Part shown: piece after piece, positions 43,961 to 53,478 of the stretch
How the letters are laid out: each line of letters begins with the position of its first letter
Numbering within the stretch: the first letter of the stretch is position 1
NCBI GenBank assembly: GCA_020631235.1
Contig: JAHDHQ010000001.1
Coordinates: 237,858-301,857, forward strand
Reading direction: 5' to 3'
DNA from: Saprospiraceae bacterium
GTDB lineage: Bacteria; Bacteroidota; Bacteroidia; Chitinophagales; Saprospiraceae
Length of the DNA stretch: 64,000 nt
Notes under the pieces: generated by a model
Told to the model about the DNA's origin: nothing
Databases searched by the model: none
The model's input: the letters and a program-made list of their open reading frames with translations, nothing else
Position numbers and translations under genes: made by a program

Positions 43961-45013
43961 TAGGCTCACCTTAGGATCAAGGTAGGCGTAGATAAAATCT
44001 AAAACGACATTGATCAAAATAAAAAAACTGCATACCATTAAAATACACCCAAGCAAAAGAGGGATATCGTAGTTTAGCAATGCATTTACAGTCAACAAAC
44101 CAATCCCTTTAAAACGAAATACACTTTCTACAAAAAAGGCACCAGATAGCAGTGAAGCAAACCATCCAGAAACAGATGTAACGATTGGATTGAGCGAATT
44201 TTTTAGGACATGCTTTTTAATAATTTGTCGCGTACTTAGCCCTTTAGCCTTAGCGGTAAGTACGTAGGGTTTTTGCATCGTATCTAAGAATGCAGATCTA
44301 CTGATTTGCAAGATAACAGAAACAGGTCTTATCCCAAGGGCAACCGCAGGTAGCAATAAATTTTTCAGCACTAATATTTCATCTCCATAATCATTTAATT
44401 CCCATAAGCCTCCTTGCATATTTAGACCAGTTATATCTTTTAATATATAACCAAAAAGAATGGCAAAAAAAATGGCGCTAACATAACTGGGCACTGAATA
44501 ACCTAAAGTAGAAAGAGTCAATAAAAAACGATCTACAAAGAGGTCTTTGTTCAATGCCGCAATCAAACCAAACAAAACACCTAATATCGTGGCTATAAGA
44601 ATCGCACTCAAAGCAAGCACCAAAGTATTAGGTAAGGCTGCCCGTATCATATTCCAGACTTTGTCACCTGTTTGGAAACTCTGCCTAAAATGAGGCTTTT
44701 TAAAAATAAATGATCTATGTGCTGTACTAAACACTGGAATGACACCCTCATATTTTAATCCACTTAAAACGTTTTTATTTATATAATTAACTGGCGAAAT
44801 ATCACGAAAATAATAGGCCATTTGAGTAGTTAGTGGTTTATCCAATCCCAAAGCCTCCTTCTTTAATGCCAAGCTGCTTTGATCCAGTCGCTGACCAAAG
44901 GTAAGTCGCGCGGGGTCTACTGGTGACAAATATATGATGCTGCTGATGAGTACAACAACCATAAGCAATGACGCAACTCCAAAAGCCAACCTTTTAAACA
45001 CCAAACTTAACAT
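43958..45013 (-). CDS. Oligopeptide/dipeptide-type ABC transporter permease (DppB/OppB family)
   Basis: The 351-residue inner-membrane protein has an N-terminal membrane segment (FGVASLLMVVVLISSIIYLS). A periplasmic stretch follows, then a five-segment core. The cytoplasmic EAA loop is recognised in AKAKGLSTRQIIKKHVLKNSL, followed by the SGAFFVESVFRFKGIGLLTVNALLNYDIPLL part typical of DppB. No OppC/DppC permease, ATPase or binding protein lies nearby, so it is an orphan here. In Bacteroidota the components of these transporters are often scattered. It is transcribed alone. Confidence 0.9.
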   Translation of the reverse strand: MLSLVFKRLAFGVASLLMVVVLISSIIYLSPVDPARLTFGQRLDQSSLALKKEALGLDKPLTTQMAYYFRDISPVNYINKNVLSGLKYEGVIPVFSTAHRSFIFKKPHFRQSFQTGDKVWNMIRAALPNTLVLALSAILIATILGVLFGLIAALNKDLFVDRFLLTLSTLGYSVPSYVSAIFFAILFGYILKDITGLNMQGGLWELNDYGDEILVLKNLLLPAVALGIRPVSVILQISRSAFLDTMQKPYVLTAKAKGLSTRQIIKKHVLKNSLNPIVTSVSGWFASLLSGAFFVESVFRFKGIGLLTVNALLNYDIPLLLGCILMVCSFFILINVVLDFIYAYLDPKVSL

Positions 45014-45142
45014 CTATGTGATTAAATGATATTACAATATTCTATAATATTTGATTAAAATAAGACAATTTGTAAAACAATTTTCAATTAATTTCTATTC
45101 ATAGGCAGGTATAAGATAACTTAGCAAAAAAGATCGCCAGCT

Positions 45143-46762
45143 ATGCTGATTCATTCGTTTTCATTTGATGATATTCCACAATTATCCAAAAAAGACAAGG
45201 CTTATGCTCTAGAAAAAGAATATCTCCTACCCTTTATTCAGGCCTTTCCTAGTGCCGAATCGATTGTACAACAAGCAAGGTTAAAGTCATCCACATTTAG
45301 TGATTCAAAACGTCGATTATTAACAGAGGTTTTAGAACATCAATACTCTAGTTTGCAAAATTTTCAGCCTGTTATTGAAAATATAAAACAGCTAAATAAG
45401 CCAACTACTTTCACTATAATTACCGCCCATCAACCTTCATTGCTGACAGGGCCATTATACTATATTTTTAAAATATTATCGGCCGTCAATATTGCTGAAA
45501 AGCTCAATAAAGATTCTGATGAATTTCATTTTGTTCCTTTGTTTATTTCAGGTGGTGAGGACCATGATTTAGACGAGGTCAAATACTGCAATCTCTTTGG
45601 AAAACAAATTAATTGGGACAGGACACAAGAAGGCTCAGTTGGCCGCATGAGCATTGAAGGTTTAGATAAAGTCCTAGCGGAAGTATCAGGCATTTTGGGT
45701 GAGCATTCCAAAGCAAAAGACTTAATCGAAGAAATAAAAGGTTTCCTTAGCACTTCCAAAAACTATGCAGCATTCCAAGCAAACATGGTTAATCGTCTCT
45801 TTGGGAAATATGGTTTAATCTGTCTAAATATGGATGAGCCAAAGCTCAAAAACGCGTTCGTTTCTATCATGGAAGAGGAGTTAATCCATACCCCTAGCAA
45901 ATCTTTAGTAGAAACCACACAAAACCAATTAGAAGCTTTAAATCACAGTGCCCAAGCACATGCTAGAGAAGTCAATTTATTTTTACATCATAGATCTGAA
46001 AGAAGACGGATCCAGAAGACATCAGAAAAGAGCTTTGGGTTAGTAGGCACAGACAAAAAGTACGACCACAATGAAATATTGGCAAAACTAAAAGATGAGC
46101 CAGAATCTTTTAGCCCTAATGTGGTTATGCGCCCCTTATATCAAGAATATTGTCTACCTAATGTGGCCTATGTTGGCGGAGGAGGTGAAATAGCCTATTG
46201 GCTTGAGAGAAAAAGTCAGTTTGATCATTTTAATATCTTGTTTCCAATACTGATCCGCAGAAACTCAGCCCTTATTTTTGAAGAAAAAGATGCCAAAATT
46301 TGGGACAGCTTGCAACTAGACCATGCGAGCCTTTTTAATGATTTTGATTCAGTGGTAAACCAGCTCATTAAACAAGAGTCTTCAACTTCACTAAGTTTAC
46401 AAAAACAACGAGAAATTTCTAATGAACTTTTTGCCGAAATTGCAAAAATTGCAGAAACCATAGATCCTACATTATCTAGTTCCATTCTAGCAACATCATC
46501 AAAGCAAATAAAGCTCATTGACCAATTCGAATCTAGATTAAAAAGAGCTGTCAAGGCTAAATCAGAAACCAAGGTAAATAAAATCAGAAAAATTAAAAAT
46601 CGCTTATTTCCGAATAATGGACTACAGGAAAGAAGCGATAATATCTTTCAGTATATTTCTAAATATGGTGAAGGCTTTATAGATGATCTAAAAACTTCAC
46701 TCGAGCCACTCTCTAAGCAGTTTGTTGTGCTTCAGTTGGAGTCGTCTGATTATCCTTCTTAA
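45143..46762 (+). CDS. bshC: Bacillithiol biosynthesis cysteine-adding enzyme BshC
   Basis: BshC adds cysteine to GlcN-malate as the last step of bacillithiol synthesis, giving the cell its low-molecular-weight thiol buffer. The 539-residue length is normal. Recognised parts include ITAHQPSLLTGPLYYIFKILSAVNIAEKLN, FVPLFISGGEDHDLDEV, NVVMRPLYQEYCLPNVAYVGGGGEIAYW and the C-terminal coiled region LFPNNGLQERSDNIFQYISKYG, all read in pieces. BshA and BshB are not in this window. Its last 50 bp overlap the 3' end of accD on the other strand. Confidence 0.93.
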   Translation: MLIHSFSFDDIPQLSKKDKAYALEKEYLLPFIQAFPSAESIVQQARLKSSTFSDSKRRLLTEVLEHQYSSLQNFQPVIENIKQLNKPTTFTIITAHQPSLLTGPLYYIFKILSAVNIAEKLNKDSDEFHFVPLFISGGEDHDLDEVKYCNLFGKQINWDRTQEGSVGRMSIEGLDKVLAEVSGILGEHSKAKDLIEEIKGFLSTSKNYAAFQANMVNRLFGKYGLICLNMDEPKLKNAFVSIMEEELIHTPSKSLVETTQNQLEALNHSAQAHAREVNLFLHHRSERRRIQKTSEKSFGLVGTDKKYDHNEILAKLKDEPESFSPNVVMRPLYQEYCLPNVAYVGGGGEIAYWLERKSQFDHFNILFPILIRRNSALIFEEKDAKIWDSLQLDHASLFNDFDSVVNQLIKQESSTSLSLQKQREISNELFAEIAKIAETIDPTLSSSILATSSKQIKLIDQFESRLKRAVKAKSETKVNKIRKIKNRLFPNNGLQERSDNIFQYISKYGEGFIDDLKTSLEPLSKQFVVLQLESSDYPS

Positions 46763-47594
46763 AAATAAGCATCAATTCTTTCATTCGCTTTTGCAATTCG
46801 CTTCGGTGAACAATAAAGTCTAAGAAACCATGTTCGAGTAAAAATTCTGATCTTTGAAACCCTTCGGGCAAATCTTTCTTGATTGTTTCTTTAATAACAC
46901 GAGGACCTGCAAAACCTATCAGGGCTTTCGGTTCAGAAAAATTTACATCTCCTAACATAGCAAAAGACGCTGTCACACCACCGGTTGTCGGATCTGTCAT
47001 AAATGAAAAATAAGGTAAACCTGCTTTAGCCAACAAGGTTAATTTAGCTGAAGTTTTAGCCATTTGCATTAAAGAAAAAGCCGACTCCATCATTCGCGCA
47101 CCTCCTGATTTCGAGATAATCATAAATGGACATTTCAACGACAAAGCTAAATCTATACCTCTCGAAATTTTTTCTCCGACTACCGAACCCATCGAGCCTC
47201 CGATAAACGTAAAATCCATGGCGGCAACCACTAAGGTTTTTTTGGCAACTTTACCTTCAGCCACAGTAATAGCATCTCCTAAACCCGTCTTTTCCTTAGC
47301 TGCTGTCAAGCGCTCATCATATGGCTTAAGATCTGTAAATGAGAGAAAATCTTTAGACTTCAACTCTTCAAAATGTAAATGGAACTTGCCATCAAAAATT
47401 AGATCAAAATAATCATGAGAACCTATTCGATTATGATAATCACATTTCGGACAGATAAAAAAGTTATCCTTTAACTCTTTAAATGTAAAGGTTTCATTGC
47501 AGCTTTTACACTTATGCCATAAGCCATCAGGTGCTTCTTTTTTATTCTTTGTAGCTGTTTGTATCCCATCAGTAAATCGCTTAAACCAACCCAT
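46713..47594 (-). CDS. accD: Acetyl-CoA carboxylase carboxyltransferase subunit beta
   Basis: It forms malonyl-CoA with AccA by transferring the carboxyl group from biotin to acetyl-CoA. The N-terminal zinc ribbon has C29, C32, C48 and C51 (CKSCNETF and CPKCDYH). The crotonase-fold body contains GGSMGSVVGEKISRG, SKSGGARMMESAFSLMQMAKTSA, TDPTTGGVTASFAMLGDV and IGFAGPRVIKETI. Length (293) is typical. Upstream lies a 22-bp palindrome 37 bp from the start. Its 3' end overlaps bshC by 50 bp, so the last 16 or so codons are read on both strands. Confidence 0.95.
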   Translation of the reverse strand: MGWFKRFTDGIQTATKNKKEAPDGLWHKCKSCNETFTFKELKDNFFICPKCDYHNRIGSHDYFDLIFDGKFHLHFEELKSKDFLSFTDLKPYDERLTAAKEKTGLGDAITVAEGKVAKKTLVVAAMDFTFIGGSMGSVVGEKISRGIDLALSLKCPFMIISKSGGARMMESAFSLMQMAKTSAKLTLLAKAGLPYFSFMTDPTTGGVTASFAMLGDVNFSEPKALIGFAGPRVIKETIKKDLPEGFQRSEFLLEHGFLDFIVHRSELQKRMKELMLIFKKDNQTTPTEAQQTA

Positions 47595-47630
47595 ATGAAA
47601 AATTAAGTCTGTGTTTTGATTTTGAAATTG

Positions 47631-47652
47631 TATAAAGATATTAATCTTTATA
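47631..47652. promoter_or_regulatory. Perfect 22-bp inverted repeat between accD and dapB
   Basis: TATAAAGAT and ATCTTTATA, nine bases each, flank a 4-base ATTA spacer. The site lies 37 bp upstream of the accD start, in the divergent accD/dapB gap. Length and symmetry suit a dimeric regulator operator. It does not match the FapR site I know of. It could also be chance in AT-rich DNA. Confidence 0.4.
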
Positions 47653-47827
47653 TTTCGGATGTTTGAAGAAAGTTTGTTCGTGAATAGCTCATCTAATATA
47701 CATCTTCGATAAATAAAAGTAATAATGAAAAGGAATAATAATTTTACATGCTTTTATAACAATTTGCTAAGTCTTTGATAATCTTAAACTTAGTGCAACT
47801 TAACTTGATGTACAGAAAATAAAAAAT

Positions 47828-48547
47828 ATGAAAATTGCCATCATTGGAATGGGTCGACTTGGAAAATCAATTGCCACGGCTGCTACGGAAGCCGGTCACC
47901 AAGTTTCTTTAGCTATCCACAGTCAAAACAGTGAAGAATTAACCATTAAAGCGCTTTCTGGGTGTGACGTTGCTATAGAGTGTTCGGTCCCATCAAAAGC
48001 AGTAGAACATTTACTGCTCTGTGCTGAAGCTCAGATACCAACTATTGCAGGCACTACAGCTTGGATCGATCAAAAACCGATGGTGGAAGATGCCTTTAAG
48101 GCTAAAAATGGAGCTTTTCTTTATGCGTCCAATTTTAGTATCGGTATGAACATCACTTTTATGCTCAATGAAAAATTAGCCAAAGTTATGTCGGAACATC
48201 TTGGCTATACGGCTGCCATTAAAGAAGTACATCATATACACAAATTAGATGCTCCGAGTGGCACTGCCATTAGTTTAGCGAAAGGTATATTTAGTAAACA
48301 TGCTACATACGACACATGGAGTTTAGAGAAAAATAATGTGAGTAGCAATCTACATATTGATGCCCAAAGAGAATCCGAAGTATCTGGAATCCATGAAGTC
48401 AGTTATACTTCCGACATTGACCAAATAAGCATAAAACACCATGCTTTTAATCGCAAAGGTTTTGCAGAAGGAGCTTTGTTGGCTGCTTCATGGATCATCG
48501 GCAAGAAAGGAATATTTAGTATGAAGGATGTGTTGGCACTAGATTAA
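47828..48547 (+). CDS. dapB: 4-hydroxy-tetrahydrodipicolinate reductase
   Basis: It catalyses NAD(P)H-dependent reduction in the lysine/diaminopimelate pathway. At 239 residues it is on the short side but complete. The nucleotide-binding GMGRLGKSIA motif is at residues 7-16. The HHIHKLDAPSGTA segment (HHxxKxDxPSGTA) carries the catalytic lysine. NFSIGMNITF and KGFAEGALLAASWIIGKKGIFSM close the sequence. It is divergent from accD and precedes the CHAT gene by 93 bp, on the same strand. Confidence 0.96.
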   Translation: MKIAIIGMGRLGKSIATAATEAGHQVSLAIHSQNSEELTIKALSGCDVAIECSVPSKAVEHLLLCAEAQIPTIAGTTAWIDQKPMVEDAFKAKNGAFLYASNFSIGMNITFMLNEKLAKVMSEHLGYTAAIKEVHHIHKLDAPSGTAISLAKGIFSKHATYDTWSLEKNNVSSNLHIDAQRESEVSGIHEVSYTSDIDQISIKHHAFNRKGFAEGALLAASWIIGKKGIFSMKDVLALD

Positions 48548-48640
48548 CAGTACATAGACATTATTGAGCTACCTACTTTTTGGTTTAATACATGGTTTCC
48601 TTGTTAATAAGTATTCAAAATATACCTACCTTAGGTAATC

Positions 48641-51277
48641 ATGCAGGTTCCTCCTATCATTTCACTTATCTGCTTGCTATTTGTTTTGAATGTTTATTCA
48701 TCCACAGTAGTTGCCCAATCTGAAGCACCATATGAGGCTTACGAGGATTCCCTTGCTCATTATCAAGAAAAGCATGCTTGGGAACAGTATGAGGATTACC
48801 TTAAGAGACTACACAAACACTTTATCAAAGAAGATTCTATCGAAAAATTTAATCTTTTAGATAAGTACTATTTTATTCCAGTTGACACCTTATCGTCCGC
48901 TTTATTTCGAGAATTGTTTCTCATCAAAGGATATTATACTTGGCGTTATTTAGGCGACTATGAGAAATCACTCAACTTCTATTTAACAGCCCATGACCAA
49001 CTCGAGAATAAAAAAGAAGGCGATAAAAGAAGTTGGTTTGTAGAAAACACAATAGGCACTATTTATACACGGCTGGGCGATTATGAAAAAGCCCATTATT
49101 TTCTCAAGCTGACAGAGCAGCACTTTAAACACCAGAATTCCGAAAAAAACCTAGCAAGACTCTACACTAACATGGCCAGAAACCACAGGTGCCGAAAGGA
49201 TTATACTTCTGCCATAGAGATACTGAAAAAAGGCATCCAAATATCGGATAATGATCAACTGTCTATGATGGCTAACTGGATCAACTTAGCGGACATATAC
49301 ATTGAAGTTGGCAATATTGAGGATGGAAAAAAAAGCATAGCAGAAACTAAACAAATAGATCCCACGCTGTTAGATGACCGGTTGTATTATTTATATGAAC
49401 TTGAAGGCGATATCGCTACTCTAGAAAAAGATGGCTTGAAAGCCAAGGATTATTACTATGCTTCTTACCAAGAGTTAAAAAAAATTCATCCACATTTATA
49501 TCGGAGAGAAGTTTCCAAACTACTTAATAAAATGGCTAACAGCTACCGAGCTCATGATTCATTAAAACAAGCGGAGCAATTTGCCTTTTTAGGACTCCAC
49601 TATCTAAATAGAGACATTGATTCTACTGGCATAAACAACATTGAAAAACATCATCTATATCCTGAAAACACTTTCATAGAACTACTCACAACATTGAGTA
49701 AAATAGAATCGGACAAATACTCAATATCTGAAGATACTGTGTCACTAAACAGGGCTATAAAATATACTCATTTTGCACGGAATGTTAATCGAAGATTGCG
49801 CAACACCTACCTGCAAGAACCGTCAAAATTATTGAGTGTCGAATTAAATAAATCTCTTTTAAACCAAGCCATAGACCTTAACTTTTTGGCTTATCAAAAG
49901 CATGGTGATACATCATTCATTTTAGAAGCGCAACAATTGTTTTCTGACTCAAAAGCCATTCTTTACAATGAGAAAATACAATTAGCAGCTAAAGAAATAC
50001 CCAATAAACATTTAAAAGATACGGAAGAAGAACTCATCCAATTAATCGAGAAAAAACATGATATTAAAGATCAGGAAAAGATGGATAGTATTAACCAATT
50101 GATCTTTAAAGTAGAAACTAAACTACAACATGATTATACACAATTAAACAGTGTCAATGACAAAGAAAAAAAACGAATAAATCAAAACTATATTGAATAT
50201 GTAATTACAAATCAAGAAGTTTATTCTATTTGTCAAATTGACCAAACCATTCACTACACACATCATGGAAAATCTGATGCTTTAATTTCCCTAATTAACG
50301 AATATCGATCACTTGTTTCACAGCATTCAAATCTGACCAGCTTTATTAAGGTTTCTCATCAATTATACCTGTTTCTTTTTAAAGATTTACCTGAAATAAA
50401 AAACAAGATTACCATCATTCCAGACGAATCTTTGCAATTAGTAAGTTTTGATGGTCTGTGTAAGGATATTGCTGAAAAAACCTATTTAGGAAAAGAAATA
50501 ACTATTAGCTATTTGTTTTCGGCACTTTCTGTGGACTCCAATCCAAGAGAAGCACAAAAAGTAAGCGTATTTACACACATCCCGAGCTATCCCGATCATG
50601 GAACTTTAAATAATACTCCTTTTAAACCATTAAAACACTTAGCCAAAGAAGCAGATCTAGTCGCTAAATATTTTGATCACATTCCAGTAAGCAAGGTAAA
50701 CCTTACAAGTTCAGAGTACTTAGACAGCATAAGCAAAGCGAGTATTTTTCATTTCGCTGGGCATGCACAAGTCCAAGACCAGTTAGCTTACCTCGTACTT
50801 GCTATTAATGATACCCTTCGACCCATTTATGCGGATCAGATTCAATATTCCAATTGTCAGAATAAACTAGTTGCTTTGAGTGCTTGCGAAACTGCTTTGG
50901 GTGAAATAAAACTTGGAGAAGGAATACAAAGTCTTGGGCGAAGTTTTATGATTGCTGGTGCAGAATCTGTGCTACAAAGCTTATGGAAAGTAGATGATCA
51001 AAGTACAGCTATTATCATGGGTGATTTTTATAAATATTTGGCTCAAGGGAAGGAAAAGCATGTGGCACTCAGAGAAGCAAAAAAAGAGTTTATTTCTACT
51101 AGTCCTCCCGAAAATAGGCACCCATACTATTGGAGTGGATTTATTTTAACAGGAAATACGCAAGCAATGGTAAAAACCAAGCAATGGAAATTTGTGTACC
51201 CAATAGTAGTTCTTGGGGTCATTTTTTTATGCTTCAAGTTACTTATTAGTAACCGGCAAAAAAATCAAACAATATGA
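48641..51277 (+). CDS. Periplasmic, membrane-anchored TPR-CHAT protease
   Basis: The 878-residue protein starts with a signal peptide (about 1-26, ending VVAQ), then helical TPR-type repeats (about 75-340, for example YLGDYEKSLNFYLTAHDQL and GDYEKAHYFLKL). A helical spacer follows, then a C-terminal CHAT domain (about 560-840), a caspase-fold peptidase. The catalytic pair is intact: H708 in FHFAGHA and C749 in LSACETALG. A final hydrophobic helix (about 850-868, YPIVVLGVIFLCFKLL) with a basic end suggests anchoring in the inner membrane, CHAT domain outward. Cytoplasmic CHAT proteases act in defence systems; this topology is different. Its stop overlaps the next start by 4 bp (ATGA). Confidence 0.9.
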   Translation: MQVPPIISLICLLFVLNVYSSTVVAQSEAPYEAYEDSLAHYQEKHAWEQYEDYLKRLHKHFIKEDSIEKFNLLDKYYFIPVDTLSSALFRELFLIKGYYTWRYLGDYEKSLNFYLTAHDQLENKKEGDKRSWFVENTIGTIYTRLGDYEKAHYFLKLTEQHFKHQNSEKNLARLYTNMARNHRCRKDYTSAIEILKKGIQISDNDQLSMMANWINLADIYIEVGNIEDGKKSIAETKQIDPTLLDDRLYYLYELEGDIATLEKDGLKAKDYYYASYQELKKIHPHLYRREVSKLLNKMANSYRAHDSLKQAEQFAFLGLHYLNRDIDSTGINNIEKHHLYPENTFIELLTTLSKIESDKYSISEDTVSLNRAIKYTHFARNVNRRLRNTYLQEPSKLLSVELNKSLLNQAIDLNFLAYQKHGDTSFILEAQQLFSDSKAILYNEKIQLAAKEIPNKHLKDTEEELIQLIEKKHDIKDQEKMDSINQLIFKVETKLQHDYTQLNSVNDKEKKRINQNYIEYVITNQEVYSICQIDQTIHYTHHGKSDALISLINEYRSLVSQHSNLTSFIKVSHQLYLFLFKDLPEIKNKITIIPDESLQLVSFDGLCKDIAEKTYLGKEITISYLFSALSVDSNPREAQKVSVFTHIPSYPDHGTLNNTPFKPLKHLAKEADLVAKYFDHIPVSKVNLTSSEYLDSISKASIFHFAGHAQVQDQLAYLVLAINDTLRPIYADQIQYSNCQNKLVALSACETALGEIKLGEGIQSLGRSFMIAGAESVLQSLWKVDDQSTAIIMGDFYKYLAQGKEKHVALREAKKEFISTSPPENRHPYYWSGFILTGNTQAMVKTKQWKFVYPIVVLGVIFLCFKLLISNRQKNQTI

Positions 51278-52791
51278 AACATACATTTATTCTTTTATTC
51301 TTCAGTCTTCTTTTCCAATCAGCTAACTGCCAATTAGATATGCAATGGTACATTAAAAATGGTTATGGCTTAAATGGGACAACCAGCAATTACTCTAATC
51401 CCATCGACCCGACGCTGGATGTAGATATTAAGCAAGTGACCCACCCGTCTTCCAACATCCCAAATGCAGAAAATGCCCTCTTCATAATAAAAGAATCTGG
51501 CAATATGTTTAGCACAGATATAAATGGCTCTATTAATCATACAACATCAAATGGCTCCAATTACACCATAGATTTTACTGATCCGCCCTTGTACATGTAT
51601 TTTACCAATAAATACGAAAATGATGACCCTACTCAAGGTATACTCATCAACAATGGTTCAAACTACATGCAAGTAGCCATCACAAACTCAGTCTTTCCTG
51701 AAGTGTTATGGGCGCATCAAGATGTTATTCCTTCAACAGATATTGTGCTTGCCATCAACAAAAGAAATATCAAGGACGAGGCTTGTACAAATCTAACAAG
51801 TGTTGACGTTTGCTTTGACATTACTAGCCCAACAAGTACAATAAATAACTTTATTCAGCCTTGGCCTGTTTTTTTCAATGGTGGCACAGCAGAGTCCATC
51901 TTACCTGGAGATAACGCAAAAACACCTTTTTCGAAATCTATATTTACCAATGCAGCGTCAGAACGATGTATCAAATTACTCCTTTCGGATTTTGGGACAC
52001 ATCAAATGATGTATATAAATTTTAGATCAGCAGGTGATTTATCCAATTTGATCGCAGGGGATTACGACAACTTATTTAAAATCTATTGCGGAGGGACTAC
52101 TCAGCTCATTGATGACCTTGCAAAAGATGTTAGAGCAGCGCACGATCCTAACTATTGTGAAGTAACAAGTATTTGTGAAATTAACAATGAATTATACGTC
52201 AATTATCATATTGAGTTTTACAATGAAGATCCTACCCCACTAGACGCAAATTCTCTGGGCACAAGCATCCAATTACCAACTTGTCTAGACCCTAACTCTT
52301 TGTGCATTAAAGATTTTAGAGTAGGTGAAATGTCATACGCTGGTAATAACCCTCTCAATTGGACTACAAGCAGCATGGCTACTTCATTTAATGGTCAAGA
52401 GGTCAGTTTTGATTTCCCGCTGGCGCAATTAGCAGGTACACTAGATCCTGATAAAGTGCCTCCAGGCGCCATAGGTCGTGTAGACTTTTGTGTGAAATTT
52501 AATCCTACTTGTGATATTCATGAAGCAGATCTAAGTCCTGCCGCTACACCGACAACTAATTTTGGGGGTACTACATTTGAGATACACGATTTTATAGACA
52601 ACCTTGAATGTACATCGAGCGGAATTGACGGAACTCAATCATTTACTTGTGAAAGACCAATCACAACATCAGATTGTTCTTGTGCTTGTGATGGTGATAT
52701 TGATGATACAAATTGGTGGGTTTATGCTGGAATTGCAGTCATTGCCTTATTGCTCATGGGTATACTTTTAAGAATCAGAAGACGGCCTTAA
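51274..52791 (+). CDS. Secreted, C-terminally membrane-anchored protein coupled to CHAT gene
   Basis: I do not recognise this 505-residue protein. It has a signal peptide (about 1-20, ending NCQ), a beta-rich body with scattered cysteines, a cysteine cluster before the end (CSCACDGD), and a C-terminal hydrophobic helix (about 482-500, YAGIAVIALLLMGILLRI) closed by RRRP. This is a type I topology with the body in the periplasm. The ATGA overlap with the CHAT gene indicates translational coupling and near-equal expression, making it a likely partner or substrate. Its 3' end overlaps the convergent anti-sigma gene by 24 bp. Confidence 0.8.
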   Translation: MKHTFILLFFSLLFQSANCQLDMQWYIKNGYGLNGTTSNYSNPIDPTLDVDIKQVTHPSSNIPNAENALFIIKESGNMFSTDINGSINHTTSNGSNYTIDFTDPPLYMYFTNKYENDDPTQGILINNGSNYMQVAITNSVFPEVLWAHQDVIPSTDIVLAINKRNIKDEACTNLTSVDVCFDITSPTSTINNFIQPWPVFFNGGTAESILPGDNAKTPFSKSIFTNAASERCIKLLLSDFGTHQMMYINFRSAGDLSNLIAGDYDNLFKIYCGGTTQLIDDLAKDVRAAHDPNYCEVTSICEINNELYVNYHIEFYNEDPTPLDANSLGTSIQLPTCLDPNSLCIKDFRVGEMSYAGNNPLNWTTSSMATSFNGQEVSFDFPLAQLAGTLDPDKVPPGAIGRVDFCVKFNPTCDIHEADLSPAATPTTNFGGTTFEIHDFIDNLECTSSGIDGTQSFTCERPITTSDCSCACDGDIDDTNWWVYAGIAVIALLLMGILLRIRRRP

Positions 52792-53478
52792 CTCCTTGAT
52801 TTTTCCTAAATAATATGGATCAAGATCCTTAGGCAACGTTTCTTTTATTTTATTTAAAGAAACGTTGTCCCTTTTTAGCCAGTAGCATAAAGCTTCCATA
52901 TATAGTTTTCGATCACGAAGATTGTCTGGTACATTCACTTGCTTTAAATACAACAAACAGCTATCTGGTTTTTGCTCATGCAAATACATCTCAGCTAACC
53001 ATAAGTTTTTATCATATTGGCCAATGTTAGGATCCTTCCTTAGTTGATTGATTCCCAATTGTGCATGTTCATTAATAAAGCGATGTATAGCCAGCTCCAG
53101 GGGCTTAGCATCTGACCTTGTGCTCGGCCAGGTAGGTTCCTCATAGTAAGCAAAAAACTGTTCCTCCTGACTTTTGACATTTGGTTTAAACACCCAATAG
53201 AGAATGGTCAATCCTAGCAGAACAAGCAGTAAAACCCACCACAAATAGTGCGTGCTCTTTTTAGCTTTGGTTTCACTCAAATGAATGTTTTTGAGTGTGT
53301 GCAAAGCAGATTCATGTGTATTAGTATCATCTAAGTAGTCATTCATAGATTGATACAAATTAAAAGATTCCTTCAGCTGCTTATCTTCAGCGAGCCTTTT
53401 ATTAAAGCTTTCCATTGCTTGTGTATCCAGCTCGCCAGCCAAATATTGATCAAATAATATGATTATTTCTTCATTCAT
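52768..53478 (-). CDS. Anti-sigma-factor-like membrane protein
   Basis: The 236-residue protein has a cytosolic N-terminal helical region (about 5-65, FDQYLAGELDTQAMESFNKRL), similar to the small anti-sigma domain found in Bacteroidota. One membrane helix follows (about 78-97, LWWVLLLVLLGLTILYWVF), then a periplasmic helical part with two TPR-like helices. The gene starts 8 bp inside the end of the sigma-factor gene, the usual coupled arrangement. No zinc-binding HxxxCxxC is present. Its anti-sigma role is inferred from this pairing and topology. Confidence 0.72.
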   Translation of the reverse strand: MNEEIIILFDQYLAGELDTQAMESFNKRLAEDKQLKESFNLYQSMNDYLDDTNTHESALHTLKNIHLSETKAKKSTHYLWWVLLLVLLGLTILYWVFKPNVKSQEEQFFAYYEEPTWPSTRSDAKPLELAIHRFINEHAQLGINQLRKDPNIGQYDKNLWLAEMYLHEQKPDSCLLYLKQVNVPDNLRDRKLYMEALCYWLKRDNVSLNKIKETLPKDLDPYYLGKIKELRPSSDS

